From an uncultured Bacteroidales bacterium (GTDB lineage: Bacteria > Bacteroidota > Bacteroidia > Bacteroidales > UBA932): a stretch of DNA of 35,193 nt. The notes under the pieces are model-generated. The model did no database searches. It saw only the letters and a list, made by a program, of their open reading frames with translations, and had not been told where the DNA came from. Positions within the stretch are counted from its first letter, which is position 1. Each line of letters starts with the position of its first letter. Of the stretch, positions 24,354 to 33,000 are shown in pieces. The translations under genes and the position numbers were made by a program. The stretch covers positions 1-35,193 of the forward strand of contig CASFPH010000023.1 in assembly GCA_949296645.1 (NCBI GenBank), read 5' to 3'.

Positions 24354-25548
24354 GGCTGCGGAAATTTTCAAAGGGATGCTGCCGCCTTTGACCGGAAGAA
24401 GGTTTTTGCCGTTTTTTTCGGAATCCTGCTCGGTTACTGATCTGTCGTCCAATGATTATCTGGGGCTCGGGAAACATCCTGAATATAGAAAAATGATGTA
24501 TGATTTGTCGTCGGACAATTTTACCGGTTCCCTTTCTTCCCGTCTCCTGTATGCTGGTTCTCCGGTTTATGAAGAACTTGAATACGAACTTGCGGGATTA
24601 TACGGCAAGGAGGCTGCCCTGCTTTTCAATTCCGGCTACCATGCCAATATGGGAATACTGCCGGCTTTGACGTCGTCTCTTCCGGCAGGTAAAAAGGCCT
24701 TGATCGTCGCCGATAAACTTGTGCATGCAAGCATAATCGACGGAATGAGGCTTTGTGAATGCGACAGGGCAAGGTACCGTCATAACGATATGAACCATCT
24801 GGAAAGGATTCTTGAAAAGGGTAAGAATGTTTATGATCTGATGATAATCGTTTCGGAATCGGTGTTCAGTATGGACGGGGATGTGGCGGATATAGTCTCT
24901 CTGGCAAGACTGAGAAAACGCTATCCCTCTGCGCTCATATATCTTGACGAGGCTCATGCCTTCGGAATTTATGGAGATTGCGGAAGAGGCAAGGCTTCCG
25001 ATGCCGGGTGCCTTGCCGATATAGATATCCTTGTCGGAACATTCGGCAAGGCTGCGGCTTCTTACGGCGCCTTTGCGGTTACTTCTTCCGTTATACGCGA
25101 TTTGCTTGTAAACAGATGCAGATCTCTCATATTTTCTACGGCTCTTCCTCCGTTGTCCGCTGCACTTGACCTGGAATTCGTAAGGGCATTGGGCGGAAAG
25201 GGCTGTCTTTCTTCTGTAGTGGGCCGGCAAAGAAACCTGTTTTTCAGAAACAGGGATTTCTTTTCGGAATCTTTTTTCAAAGTATGCAGGAAAACAGGAC
25301 GGGATTTCAGGGAGAACGGCACGAACATATTTCCGTATATAACCGGTGATGACGGGTCGGCCCTTGAGCTTGCTTCGGTAATGAGGGATGCCGGTTTCTA
25401 TATAAGAGCGGTAAGACCTCCTACAGTTCCTCCAGGTACATCGAGATTGAGGATTTCCGTAAATGCTTCTCTTTCCTGCTTGCAGATGGAAAAAATAGTT
25501 GCCCTGCTTGAAGAGTATGATGAACACAGTAAATCAGAATATAGATGA
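24331..25548 (+). CDS. bioF: 8-amino-7-oxononanoate synthase
   Basis: This 405-residue PLP enzyme of the alpha-oxoamine synthase family condenses pimeloyl-ACP (or -CoA) with alanine. LSSNDYLGLG (38-47), GSLSSRLLYAG (66-76), DEAHAFGIYG (206-215) and PLP Lys240 in GTFGKAAASYG are all present, as is the HASIIDG segment at 132-138. The start overlaps the bioAB stop by 23 bases; a second ATG at 24343 (MENRAAEI) would reduce the overlap and is equally plausible. The stop overlaps bioG by four bases, indicating translational coupling. Confidence 0.94.
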   Translation: MSGNMENRAAEIFKGMLPPLTGRRFLPFFSESCSVTDLSSNDYLGLGKHPEYRKMMYDLSSDNFTGSLSSRLLYAGSPVYEELEYELAGLYGKEAALLFNSGYHANMGILPALTSSLPAGKKALIVADKLVHASIIDGMRLCECDRARYRHNDMNHLERILEKGKNVYDLMIIVSESVFSMDGDVADIVSLARLRKRYPSALIYLDEAHAFGIYGDCGRGKASDAGCLADIDILVGTFGKAAASYGAFAVTSSVIRDLLVNRCRSLIFSTALPPLSAALDLEFVRALGGKGCLSSVVGRQRNLFFRNRDFFSESFFKVCRKTGRDFRENGTNIFPYITGDDGSALELASVMRDAGFYIRAVRPPTVPPGTSRLRISVNASLSCLQMEKIVALLEEYDEHSKSEYR

Positions 25549-26267
25549 GACATTTTTATATCGGAAGGAACAGTGACCGCCTTCTTGTCATCTACGGAGG
25601 GTGGACATTCAGGCCGGAGATGCTTGCCTCGTATGAAGCGGGGAATATCTCCGTACTCATGCTTTATGATTATGCGTATGATCATGGCGAAGGTGTGATT
25701 CCGGCAGAGGCGGAAGACATAATTTCGGCTTACGACAGAGTATATGTTTTTGCATGGTCTTTCGGTGTGGCTTGCGCGGAAATTTTCTTTCCTGGAAAAT
25801 TCAGGGACAGAATCGTTTCTGCAATTGCCGTAAACGGTACATGTATCCCTGTAGATGATACTTATGGAATACCGGTGCGGATATTTGAGGGTACCCTTGT
25901 AGCCCTTGATGCAAGGAATCTGTTCAAATTCGGTCTCAGAATGTGCGGTTCGAAGGAAATATATGAAAAATACGTGTCGGGAATAACATATGATGTGGAG
26001 CATTTGAGAAAAGAATTGTACATGCTAGGGAGTTTGTCCTGTCCAGGCGCAGGCGCTTCAGCGGATATGGAAATGTGGACCGCAGCGCTGATATCGGATT
26101 GTGACAGAATATTTCCACCGGAAAATATGCGGAAATACTGGACGGAAAAAGAATCCGTTCGTGTGTCAGAAATGGAATGCGGCCATTTCCCGTTTTTCTT
26201 GTGGAATTCTTATGATGAAATTTTGAAATTGATCGAAAACCTGTCCGGACTAAAAGCAGTGTTATGA
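25545..26267 (+). CDS. bioG: Pimeloyl-ACP methyl ester carboxylesterase, BioG type
   Basis: This 240-residue alpha/beta hydrolase of the BioG (DUF452) group ends the BioC-BioH/BioG pimelate route by removing the methyl ester from pimeloyl-ACP. It has the oxyanion region YGGW (17-20), a nucleophile elbow AWSFGV (Ser72), an acid in ISDCDRIFPP (Asp185 or Asp187) and His214 in ECGHFPF, giving a full catalytic triad. Four-base ATGA overlaps on both sides (with bioF and bioC) place it firmly in the operon. It replaces BioH, which is not present here. Confidence 0.9.
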   Translation: MRHFYIGRNSDRLLVIYGGWTFRPEMLASYEAGNISVLMLYDYAYDHGEGVIPAEAEDIISAYDRVYVFAWSFGVACAEIFFPGKFRDRIVSAIAVNGTCIPVDDTYGIPVRIFEGTLVALDARNLFKFGLRMCGSKEIYEKYVSGITYDVEHLRKELYMLGSLSCPGAGASADMEMWTAALISDCDRIFPPENMRKYWTEKESVRVSEMECGHFPFFLWNSYDEILKLIENLSGLKAVL

Positions 26268-27037
26268 TAGAACGCAGATTCTCAAGGGCTCTGTCCGTTT
26301 ACGACAGGGCTGCTACGGCGCAGAACATGATAATCGATGAGTTCGTGAAAATGATAAATGTCCGCCGTCATTATCCTGTGGTACTGGAAATAGGCTGCGG
26401 GAGTGGAAATCTCAGCAGATTGCTGTCCGGTCTGGATTATGGCAGGCTTTATCTTAATGATATATGTCCCGGTGTTGTGGATGTGGCCTCGGCGAAACTT
26501 TCCGGTCGGGCGGATTTCATAATCGGAGATGCTGAGAAGCTGGATTTCCGGTCTGCAATAGGTATTGCTGATCTTGTCGTTTCCACTTCTGTCATGCAGT
26601 GGTTTTCGGATTTCAGAGGATTTGCGGAAAAAATGCATGGCCTGCTTGCGGATGGGGGTGAATTTATTTTCAGTTCGTTTTTGCCTGGCAATTTTATGGA
26701 AATCCATGATGTCACCGGAAAGGGACTGGACTACTTTACCGTGAATGAACTGAAAAATATTCTTGCAGAATGCGGTTTTGACGTGGCAGAGGCCAATGAA
26801 GGGGAGATAAGACTCGAATTCCGTTCACCTGTGGATGTCCTCCGGCACATAAAGGATACAGGAGTCAATGCCATATCCGGAGAAAAATGGACGCGCGGAA
26901 TGCTTTCCGATTTTACTGAAAAATATATGGAAAGGTATTCCGATTCTCGGAAGCTGGTTCCCCTGACTTACAGACCGGTTTATGTGAAAGCGGTAAAGTC
27001 GCTGAGAAAGGCTACAATGCCGCAAAATATTTGTTAA
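26264..27037 (+). CDS. bioC: Malonyl-ACP O-methyltransferase
   Basis: This 257-residue SAM-dependent methyltransferase starts the pimelate branch by methylating malonyl-ACP, so that fatty-acid synthesis can extend it to pimeloyl-ACP methyl ester. The N-terminal FSRALSVYDRAATAQ (6-20) is the BioC signature, and LEIGCGSGNL (41-50) is the SAM-binding loop. The later motif DLVVSTSVMQWFSD matches BioC motifs around the active site. It overlaps bioG by four bases and precedes bioD by 30 bases. It acts together with BioG. Confidence 0.93.
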   Translation: MIERRFSRALSVYDRAATAQNMIIDEFVKMINVRRHYPVVLEIGCGSGNLSRLLSGLDYGRLYLNDICPGVVDVASAKLSGRADFIIGDAEKLDFRSAIGIADLVVSTSVMQWFSDFRGFAEKMHGLLADGGEFIFSSFLPGNFMEIHDVTGKGLDYFTVNELKNILAECGFDVAEANEGEIRLEFRSPVDVLRHIKDTGVNAISGEKWTRGMLSDFTEKYMERYSDSRKLVPLTYRPVYVKAVKSLRKATMPQNIC

Positions 27038-27067
27038 CTTTATCAGACAAAACAAAAAAATAAGATC

Positions 27068-27715
27068 ATGTTCAGTAAATTGCTTGAAAACCTGGAAAAT
27101 GGCAAAAAAGTCCATTTCGTAAGCGGAATAGATACCAATATCGGCAAGACTTATGCTACTGCGCTGATTGCAGCTTCCCTGAAACAGAAAGGGTACAGGG
27201 TTATAACCCAGAAAATGATCCAGACGGGATGCGAAGGGGTTTCTGAAGATATATTGATGCACAGACGTCTTAACCGTGAGGAATTGTGCGAGGATGACAA
27301 GGATCTTACCACATCACCGATAGTGCTTACATATCCGGCTTCTCCTCACCTGGCTGCTGATATAGACAAGGTATGTCTTGACATGTCGGTTGTAGACAGA
27401 TCTTCCGAGAAGCTTTCCGCAAAATACGATATCGTTCTTCAGGAAGGGGCCGGAGGCCTCATGGTTCCCATAACTTCGGAAGGGTATCTTACCATAGATT
27501 ATATACATGAACGCAATTATCCGGTAATCCTTGTGACGTCAGGCCGGCTGGGCAGTATAAATCATACTCTGTTGTCCCTGTATGCATGCCGGAATTATGG
27601 CGTGGATGTTGAGCTTCTCGTATACAATACCTATCCTGAAACCGATCAGATTATAGAATCGGATACTTTGAAATACCTGAAGAAGAATGTGGACATCCCG
27701 ATAATGGTTATATAG
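27068..27715 (+). CDS. bioD: Dethiobiotin synthetase
   Basis: This 215-residue P-loop ATPase closes the ureido ring of dethiobiotin from DAPA, CO2 and ATP. The P-loop is GIDTNIGKT at 20-28. The substrate lysine region [11 protein letters not shown] (47-57) corresponds to the KPxQTG motif, and [11 protein letters not shown] carries the second conserved loop. The length is normal. It follows bioC by 30 bases without a clear promoter box, so it is most likely the last gene of the biotin operon. It ends at a strong terminator. Confidence 0.94.
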   Translation: MFSKLLENLENGKKVHFVSGIDTNIGKTYATALIAASLKQKGYRVITQKMIQTGCEGVSEDILMHRRLNREELCEDDKDLTTSPIVLTYPASPHLAADIDKVCLDMSVVDRSSEKLSAKYDIVLQEGAGGLMVPITSEGYLTIDYIHERNYPVILVTSGRLGSINHTLLSLYACRNYGVDVELLVYNTYPETDQIIESDTLKYLKKNVDIPIMVI

Positions 27716-27726
27716 AAGGAAAAATT

Positions 27727-27776
27727 AAAGTGCGCCATGATATGCAGGTGCAGGACCGCATGTCATGACGCACTTT
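27727..27776. terminator. Bidirectional terminator after bioD
   Basis: Arms 27727-27745 and 27758-27776 (AAAGTGCGCCATGATATGC against GCATGTCATGACGCACTTT) pair at all but two positions with a 12-base loop. It separates the convergent bioD and DsbD-alpha-like genes. Confidence 0.8.
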
Positions 27777-27803
27777 GAAAGTCGTGCTTTAATTCTATTG
27801 CGT

Positions 27804-28271
27804 TTATCTCTTGATTATAATCTTGAATTCTTCTTCGGTAGGAGGAAGACAATGTCCTTCATCGCATGCCTGCCATTCAATTACCGCATAAAGGGTAATG
27901 TCGCCTGAACCTGTCACTTTTACTTTCTGTGCAGCGATTATCTTGCCTGTGCAGATGCCTATTTCCTGTTCATACATCGGTTCATATTTCTTTATGACCT
28001 TTGATTTCATATAAGGTTTGCCTTCCGCCTTGACATTGTCGTTTTCAACGATGGTCAAAATGGTTGAGTTCGGGCCGTTTTCGTATTCTGTCATGTCGTA
28101 TATATGCCATGACTGGTCCGCAATGGTCCCGGTAATGATTATTTCATAAAGATCCTGTCCTATCTTTTCATAGGATGCACTCCATTTTACAGGCTGTTCG
28201 ATATTGAACGATTGTGCTGACATTGAAAATGCCGCGAATGCTGCAACGAGCGAAAGTAGTAATTTTTTCAT
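27804..28271 (-). CDS. Periplasmic DsbD-alpha-like (thiol:disulfide interchange N-terminal) protein
   Basis: This 155-residue exported protein has a signal peptide MKKLLLSLVAAFAAFSMSAQ (1-20) and an immunoglobulin-like domain of the type found at the N-terminus of DsbD. The C-terminal segment ACDEGHCLPP has the redox pair Cys136 and Cys141, equivalent to the DsbD-alpha cysteines; a further Cys107 is present. The membrane domain and C-terminal thioredoxin domain of full DsbD are absent, so electrons must come from another protein. A longer frame to 28355 exists but would overlap the FecR gene and lose the signal peptide. A near-consensus box (28283-28290) supports the start at 28271. It lies 32 bases after FecR and may also be co-transcribed with it. 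Confidence 0.75.
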   Translation of the reverse strand: MKKLLLSLVAAFAAFSMSAQSFNIEQPVKWSASYEKIGQDLYEIIITGTIADQSWHIYDMTEYENGPNSTILTIVENDNVKAEGKPYMKSKVIKKYEPMYEQEIGICTGKIIAAQKVKVTGSGDITLYAVIEWQACDEGHCLPPTEEEFKIIIKR

Positions 28272-28282
28272 TTGTTTTTTAT

Positions 28283-28290
28283 TAAAGTTA
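28283..28290 (-). promoter_or_regulatory. Near-consensus -7 box for the DsbD-alpha-like gene
   Basis: On the minus strand the bases are TAACTTTA, matching TAnnTTTG except for the last base, 11 bases before the ATG at 28271. Confidence 0.35.
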
Positions 28291-28303
28291 ATAATTGTCT
28301 TAT

Positions 28304-29308
28304 TCAATAAAGAACTACATGATTGTCTTTGACATTGTATTTTACAGGTATGCAATACTGTATCATTTCGAGAATCTGGACAATCGATTCCGATTTGAAA
28401 CTTGCGGTCAGACGGTAATCATATATTTCCGCATTTTTCACTTCAAAATTTGAGCCATGCCATCGTTCCAGCATTTTTATAACTTCCGACATCGGTGTTT
28501 TTTCGAAAACAAGTTCTCCTTTCGTCCAGGCGGTATTGATTTCGTTGGTCTTTTTCCCTTCAATTTCGATTTTCGGCATTATGTTTCTGCCGTAATAGGT
28601 AAAACTTTCAGAAGGCCTTAGCATTACTTCTTTTATAGTCTCTGTTTCTGGATCTGTGTAGTTCATCTTTATAGAACCGGAGAAAAGTGTCGTTATGGAT
28701 TCCTCGTCATTATCATAACTCTTTACCAGAAAGCGGGTTCCGAGGACCTGGATGCTCAACCCCTTGTTGGTGGTCACAACCATGGGTCTGAGGGGGTCCC
28801 TGCTTACATCGAACAGTGCTTCTCCCGATATTTTGACATTTCTCGTGCTTCCGGCAAATCTTTCCGGATATGTTATTCTGGAGTCCGAATTCAGTTTTAC
28901 CGTCGAGCCGTCGGGCAGAGTTATAGTTGCCTTTGTGCCTTTTTCGGTATAGAAAGTCTGTTCGTTTATCGTATTTGCCGAAATTAACTCCTGATGTTTA
29001 TTGTCGGGTATGGCATTGTCTTTTTCGCCTGTGTCTGTTTTCAGGGATATGTCGATTGCCACAAGCAGTGCGACCAGAGCTGCGGCGGCAAAATAAGTGA
29101 AGCGGAAAAACCTTGTTCTTTTGCTGTTCCCGATTATCTGCGGTTTTTCCGAATGACTGTATTTTTCACCGCTTATCATCCACAGCGATTTCAGCTCGGC
29201 CATATAGTCCCTGTTGGAATCGGATTCCTTTAGCCATTCGATGATGGAATCCATTTCTTTTTCATCCGCTTCGCCTCTCAGATATTTTAAAAGTGTTTCT
29301 TTATTCAT
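28304..29308 (-). CDS. FecR-family anti-sigma factor (second locus)
   Basis: This 334-residue inner-membrane anti-sigma regulator has an N-terminal ETLLKYLRGEADEKEMDSI for sigma binding, a membrane segment at about 69-88, the FecR domain (ATITLPDGSTVKLNSDSRITYPERF) and a C-terminal DUF4974-like domain (GELVFEKTPMSEVIKMLERWHG). It overlaps the sigma gene by eight bases, so the two are translationally coupled. It should transmit the signal from the STN domain of the divergent SusC at 30044 to the sigma factor. Confidence 0.92.
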   Translation of the reverse strand: MNKETLLKYLRGEADEKEMDSIIEWLKESDSNRDYMAELKSLWMISGEKYSHSEKPQIIGNSKRTRFFRFTYFAAAALVALLVAIDISLKTDTGEKDNAIPDNKHQELISANTINEQTFYTEKGTKATITLPDGSTVKLNSDSRITYPERFAGSTRNVKISGEALFDVSRDPLRPMVVTTNKGLSIQVLGTRFLVKSYDNDEESITTLFSGSIKMNYTDPETETIKEVMLRPSESFTYYGRNIMPKIEIEGKKTNEINTAWTKGELVFEKTPMSEVIKMLERWHGSNFEVKNAEIYDYRLTASFKSESIVQILEMIQYCIPVKYNVKDNHVVLY

Positions 29309-29876
29309 GATATGTTATATGTTCATCGTTAATATAATCCTTGAAAAACTTTCTTAAAATCATCATAGCAGTACGGATTCTTGCCTCAACTGCTCTGATC
29401 GAGAGATGTTGCATCTGTGCCACTTCTTGATTCTTCAGCCCTTTTATCCTGCTGAGAATGAATGTGCTCCTTACTTTTTCATTCATGCTGTTCATGGAGG
29501 CACATAGCAGGGAATCTATCTCATTTTCAAAAATCCTTGACGAGACATCCGACTGAAGCAGCATGCAGTTGATCATATCGGATTTGCGTTGTTTACCCGA
29601 GTTCCTGTATTTTTCGGAATACATCCTTTTTTTCAGAATATTTATGCAGCTGTTGCGTGTGACGGAAATTAGCCAATATAGGATTTGGTTGTTTTTCCTG
29701 TTTATTTTCCGTCTGTTTTTCCACAGTTGCATGAATACGTCGTGGGCGATATTTTTTGACTCATCACCGTCCTGGAGGTATGAGTTGGCATAATATACGA
29801 TTCTGTTGTAGTACAGTTCGTATATTTCATTGAATTTCTTTTCGTCGATAATGTCTTTTTCGAACTCCATGTGCAT
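29301..29876 (-). CDS. ECF RNA polymerase sigma factor (second locus)
   Basis: This 191-residue sigma factor has region 2 at about 12-75 (YANSYLQDGDESKNIAHDVFMQLW, then VTRNSCINILKK) and region 4 at about 125-180 (RSTFILSRIKGLKNQEVAQMQHLSIRAVEARIRTAM). The start is set at the ATG at 29876 (MHMEFEKD). Upstream in-frame starts (29930 ATG, 29966 TTG) lie beyond a full TAnnTTTG box at 29894-29901. The chosen start also gives the same length as the sigma at 19974-20549, its paralogue. It is expected to control the divergent SusCD pair and to be held by the FecR it overlaps. Confidence 0.88.
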   Translation of the reverse strand: MHMEFEKDIIDEKKFNEIYELYYNRIVYYANSYLQDGDESKNIAHDVFMQLWKNRRKINRKNNQILYWLISVTRNSCINILKKRMYSEKYRNSGKQRKSDMINCMLLQSDVSSRIFENEIDSLLCASMNSMNEKVRSTFILSRIKGLKNQEVAQMQHLSIRAVEARIRTAMMILRKFFKDYINDEHITYHE

Positions 29877-29893
29877 TTCGGATTCCCGTATTG

Positions 29894-29901
29894 CAAAGTT
29901 A
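29894..29901 (-). promoter_or_regulatory. -7 box for the second sigma/FecR operon
   Basis: On the minus strand the bases are TAACTTTG, a full TAnnTTTG match ending 17 bases before the ATG at 29876. It implies that this sigma gene is transcribed at a basal level by the primary sigma factor. Confidence 0.5.
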
Positions 29902-29976
29902 ATCGAAAAAGAGTTGTCTATAGCATTCATGTTTCCCGGTCTCTTACTACGATAAAAACAATTCAAATGAAAAAAA

Positions 29977-29993
29977 CCACATTTTTAATGTGG
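29977..29993. promoter_or_regulatory. Perfect palindrome in the sigma/SusC divergent region
   Basis: CCACATT (29977-29983), TTT, AATGTGG (29987-29993) is a perfect seven-base inverted repeat with a three-base spacer. It lies 50 bases upstream of the SusC start and about 75 bases behind the sigma promoter box. It may be an operator or a hairpin in the 5' region of the SusC message. The rest of the 167-base intergenic stretch shows no TAnnTTTG box in the SusC direction. Confidence 0.35.
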
Positions 29994-30043
29994 GTAAATG
30001 CGTCATGATTGTTTTTTCTTTCAAATCAACCAAAACTAACCAT

Positions 30044-33000
30044 ATGAGAAAATATTTGTTTGAAAAGATACCCGTGCTGTTGTTGGTAACGGGTATGGTG
30101 CTTTTCTCATCAGGACTTTTCGCTCAGATTCCTGATGGAAAACTGACTCTCGATTTCAGAAATACATCACTTAAGGAAGTGGTGGACTACATTTCTGAAA
30201 ATACTGATTTCAAGTTCATTTACACGGACAAGATCGGACTTGAAGAAAAGAAGGTCTCCATAAAGTGCTATAATGAAAAGCCTTCGGTAGTCTTTGACAG
30301 GATTTTTCTTGAAAACGGAATCCTGTATGTGGTGAAGAACAATCAGGTGATTCTGTCATTGAAGGAAAATGCGGAGGATGCGAAACGCAGGGTAAAGGTG
30401 AGCGGAATTGTATCTGAAGACGGAGGACCGCTTCCGGGTGTGCTGGTGGCTGTAAAAGATGACGGTAAATTGAGAACGGTTACCGACCTGGATGGAAAGT
30501 ATAATATCGAAGTGCCGTCAGATGCTGTTCTGGTATTCAGTTTTATGGGTATGGAAACGGAAGAAAGGGCGGTGAATTCACGCACCACTTTGAATGTGAA
30601 GATGTCTGCCAATGTGTCAATGCTCGATGATGTGGTGGTTACCGGTTATCAAGAGGTATCAAGAAACCAGTCCACCAGTTCCGTTTCAGTAGTGAAAACC
30701 GACAAGCTAAACCTGACAGGGGTAGTAAGCATTACTGAAGCTCTTCAGGGACAAATTGCGGGACTTTCCATTGTCAATGCCTCTGCCGGCCCTGGTGCCG
30801 CCCCGAAAGTCAGAGTCCGCGGAACTTCTACTATTATGGGTAGTCCTGAACCTCTTTGGGTACTTGACGGAGTGATTCTTGAGAATTCTGTTCCAGTAAC
30901 TCCTGAAGAGTTGAACAGCCCAGACTTTTTAAATACATTCAACAGCGCAATCGGCGGTGTCAGTCCTAACGATATCGAAAGCATAACCGTCCTGAAAGAT
31001 GCTTCTGCAACCGCCATCTACGGAACAAGAGCTGCAAACGGAGTGATTGTAGTGACAACAAAGAAAGGACGTGCTAATCAGCCGCGCTTTTCATACTCCC
31101 ACAGCTCCAAGATAAGTCTCAGACCTTCCTACAATGATTTCAACCTTATGAATTCAAAGGAGAGCGTGGCATTCAATCTGGAAAACACCCAATCCACAGG
31201 CGGTGTAACCAACCTCCTGCAGGAATACCTTATGGGAAACATTTCAAAGGATGAATATGTTGCAGGTGTACGTGTCCTTCAGGAAAGGAATACGGACTGG
31301 TTCGGCATACTTTACAGGAATGCATATACGCAGACTCACGACATGAGCTATTCCGGAGGTACGGAAAGGATGAATTATTATGTTTCCCTGAACTACAGCG
31401 ATGAACAGGGCCTTGACAAGATAAGCGACTACAGCAATCTCGGAGGTATGGCAAAAGTGAATGCGGAAATATTCAAAGGTGTTGAACTGGGCGTACAGCT
31501 GCATGTATCAAGAAGGATGAGGAATTCGTACATGTCCTATCTTGACCCGTTCACATATGCCGTTACAACATCAAGGACTTTGCCTCTTTACAATGAAGAC
31601 GGTTCTTATGCCATGTATAACAATTACAACCAGTCTGCCGGCGGGAAAATGTTCAACATCCTTTACGAACAGGAAAATTCAAAAAAACAGACCGAGCAGA
31701 GTGATATGAAAGGCAATGTCACTTTAGATATAGACATATACAAAGGCTTGAAATACAAAGGTCTGGTAAGCTATTCCGGTTCAAACAGCAAGAACTTCGA
31801 CTATGCGAAGGAAACCACAGCGTATGTTTCCAATATAAGAGGATACGACTACGGGGATTATACCGAGGAGGAATTTGCCGATACCAAACTTCCATACGGA
31901 GGCATATATAATGAATCAAGCTATGTCCAGAAAAATCTCCTGATAAGGAATACACTTGACTACAGCAAGGTATTTGCAGGAGTTGCCGATTTCAATGTGA
32001 TGCTCGGACATGAATTCCGCAACAATGAATATACCGGCCTTATTTCCAAAATCTACGGATATATGCATGACAGGGGCAGCATATTCAACAACCCTCAGGA
32101 GACTGCAGATTTCGGACATGTATTCAGGAATACATCAAGCCGTAGCCTGATCAACAGGTCAAACGAATCCTACTTCGGAATAATGTCCCTCATGTATAAA
32201 GACAAATATGTAATAAACGGAAATGTACGTTTCGACGGTTCAAACCTTTTCGGCTCAAATCCGAAGTACAGATACCTTCCGTTGTGGTCAGTATCTGCCA
32301 AGTACATACTGAGCAACGAAAATTTCATGCACAATGCAGGTTTTATCAGCTACCTTGCACTAAGGGGCTCGTACGGATTGAGAGGAAACATAGTTGAGGA
32401 AAGCTCCCCTCAGATAATAGCATCCGCATTGCCGCCGAATGAAAGCACGGGACTTCTGGAAATGATAATCAACCAGCCGCCAAATCCGGACCTGAAATGG
32501 GAGACTACAGCTTCCCTGAATATCGGAATGGACATGAGCCTGTTCAATGGCAGACTGAATCTTACGGCGGATTACTTCATGGACAAGAGCAGCGACCTTA
32601 TCGCTTTCAACAATATTTCCGCAGTAAGCGGTTTTCTTGGAAAGTATGTCAATTATGCAGACATAATGAACCATGGTCTGGATCTCTCACTGTCCGGAGA
32701 TATCATAAGAACAGGAAATACGACATGGAGCATGTCGGTAAACATGGGTTATGTAAAAAATGAAGTATTGAAATCTTCGATTACTCCATCCGTTTCAAGT
32801 CTTGTAAGCAGTATATATTCTCCAGGAAATGTCATGGTAGGGTATCCTGTCAACGGAATGTTCGCTTACCGCTATGCCGGACTTGACAATGAGGGGCTTG
32901 CAATGTTCTATGATTCGGAAGGCAATGTCGTAGGTACAAAAGATGAGGCGCTTGGCGCTCTGGTAAACGATATTACCGATCTCGTATATGTCGGACCGAG

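Noticed and set aside
24598-25527. Long open frame (309 codons) on the minus strand inside bioF
   Set aside because: It lies fully antisense to a well-supported PLP enzyme, its peptide is rich in Arg, Ser and Tyr with no domain pattern, and it is a by-product of the codon use of bioF.
28272-28355. N-terminal extension of the DsbD-alpha-like protein to 28355
   Set aside because: It would overlap FecR and bury the obvious signal peptide that begins at 28271.
29877-29966. Longer sigma factor start at 29930 or 29966
   Set aside because: Both precede the TAACTTTG promoter box, and the shorter form equals the length of its paralogue.
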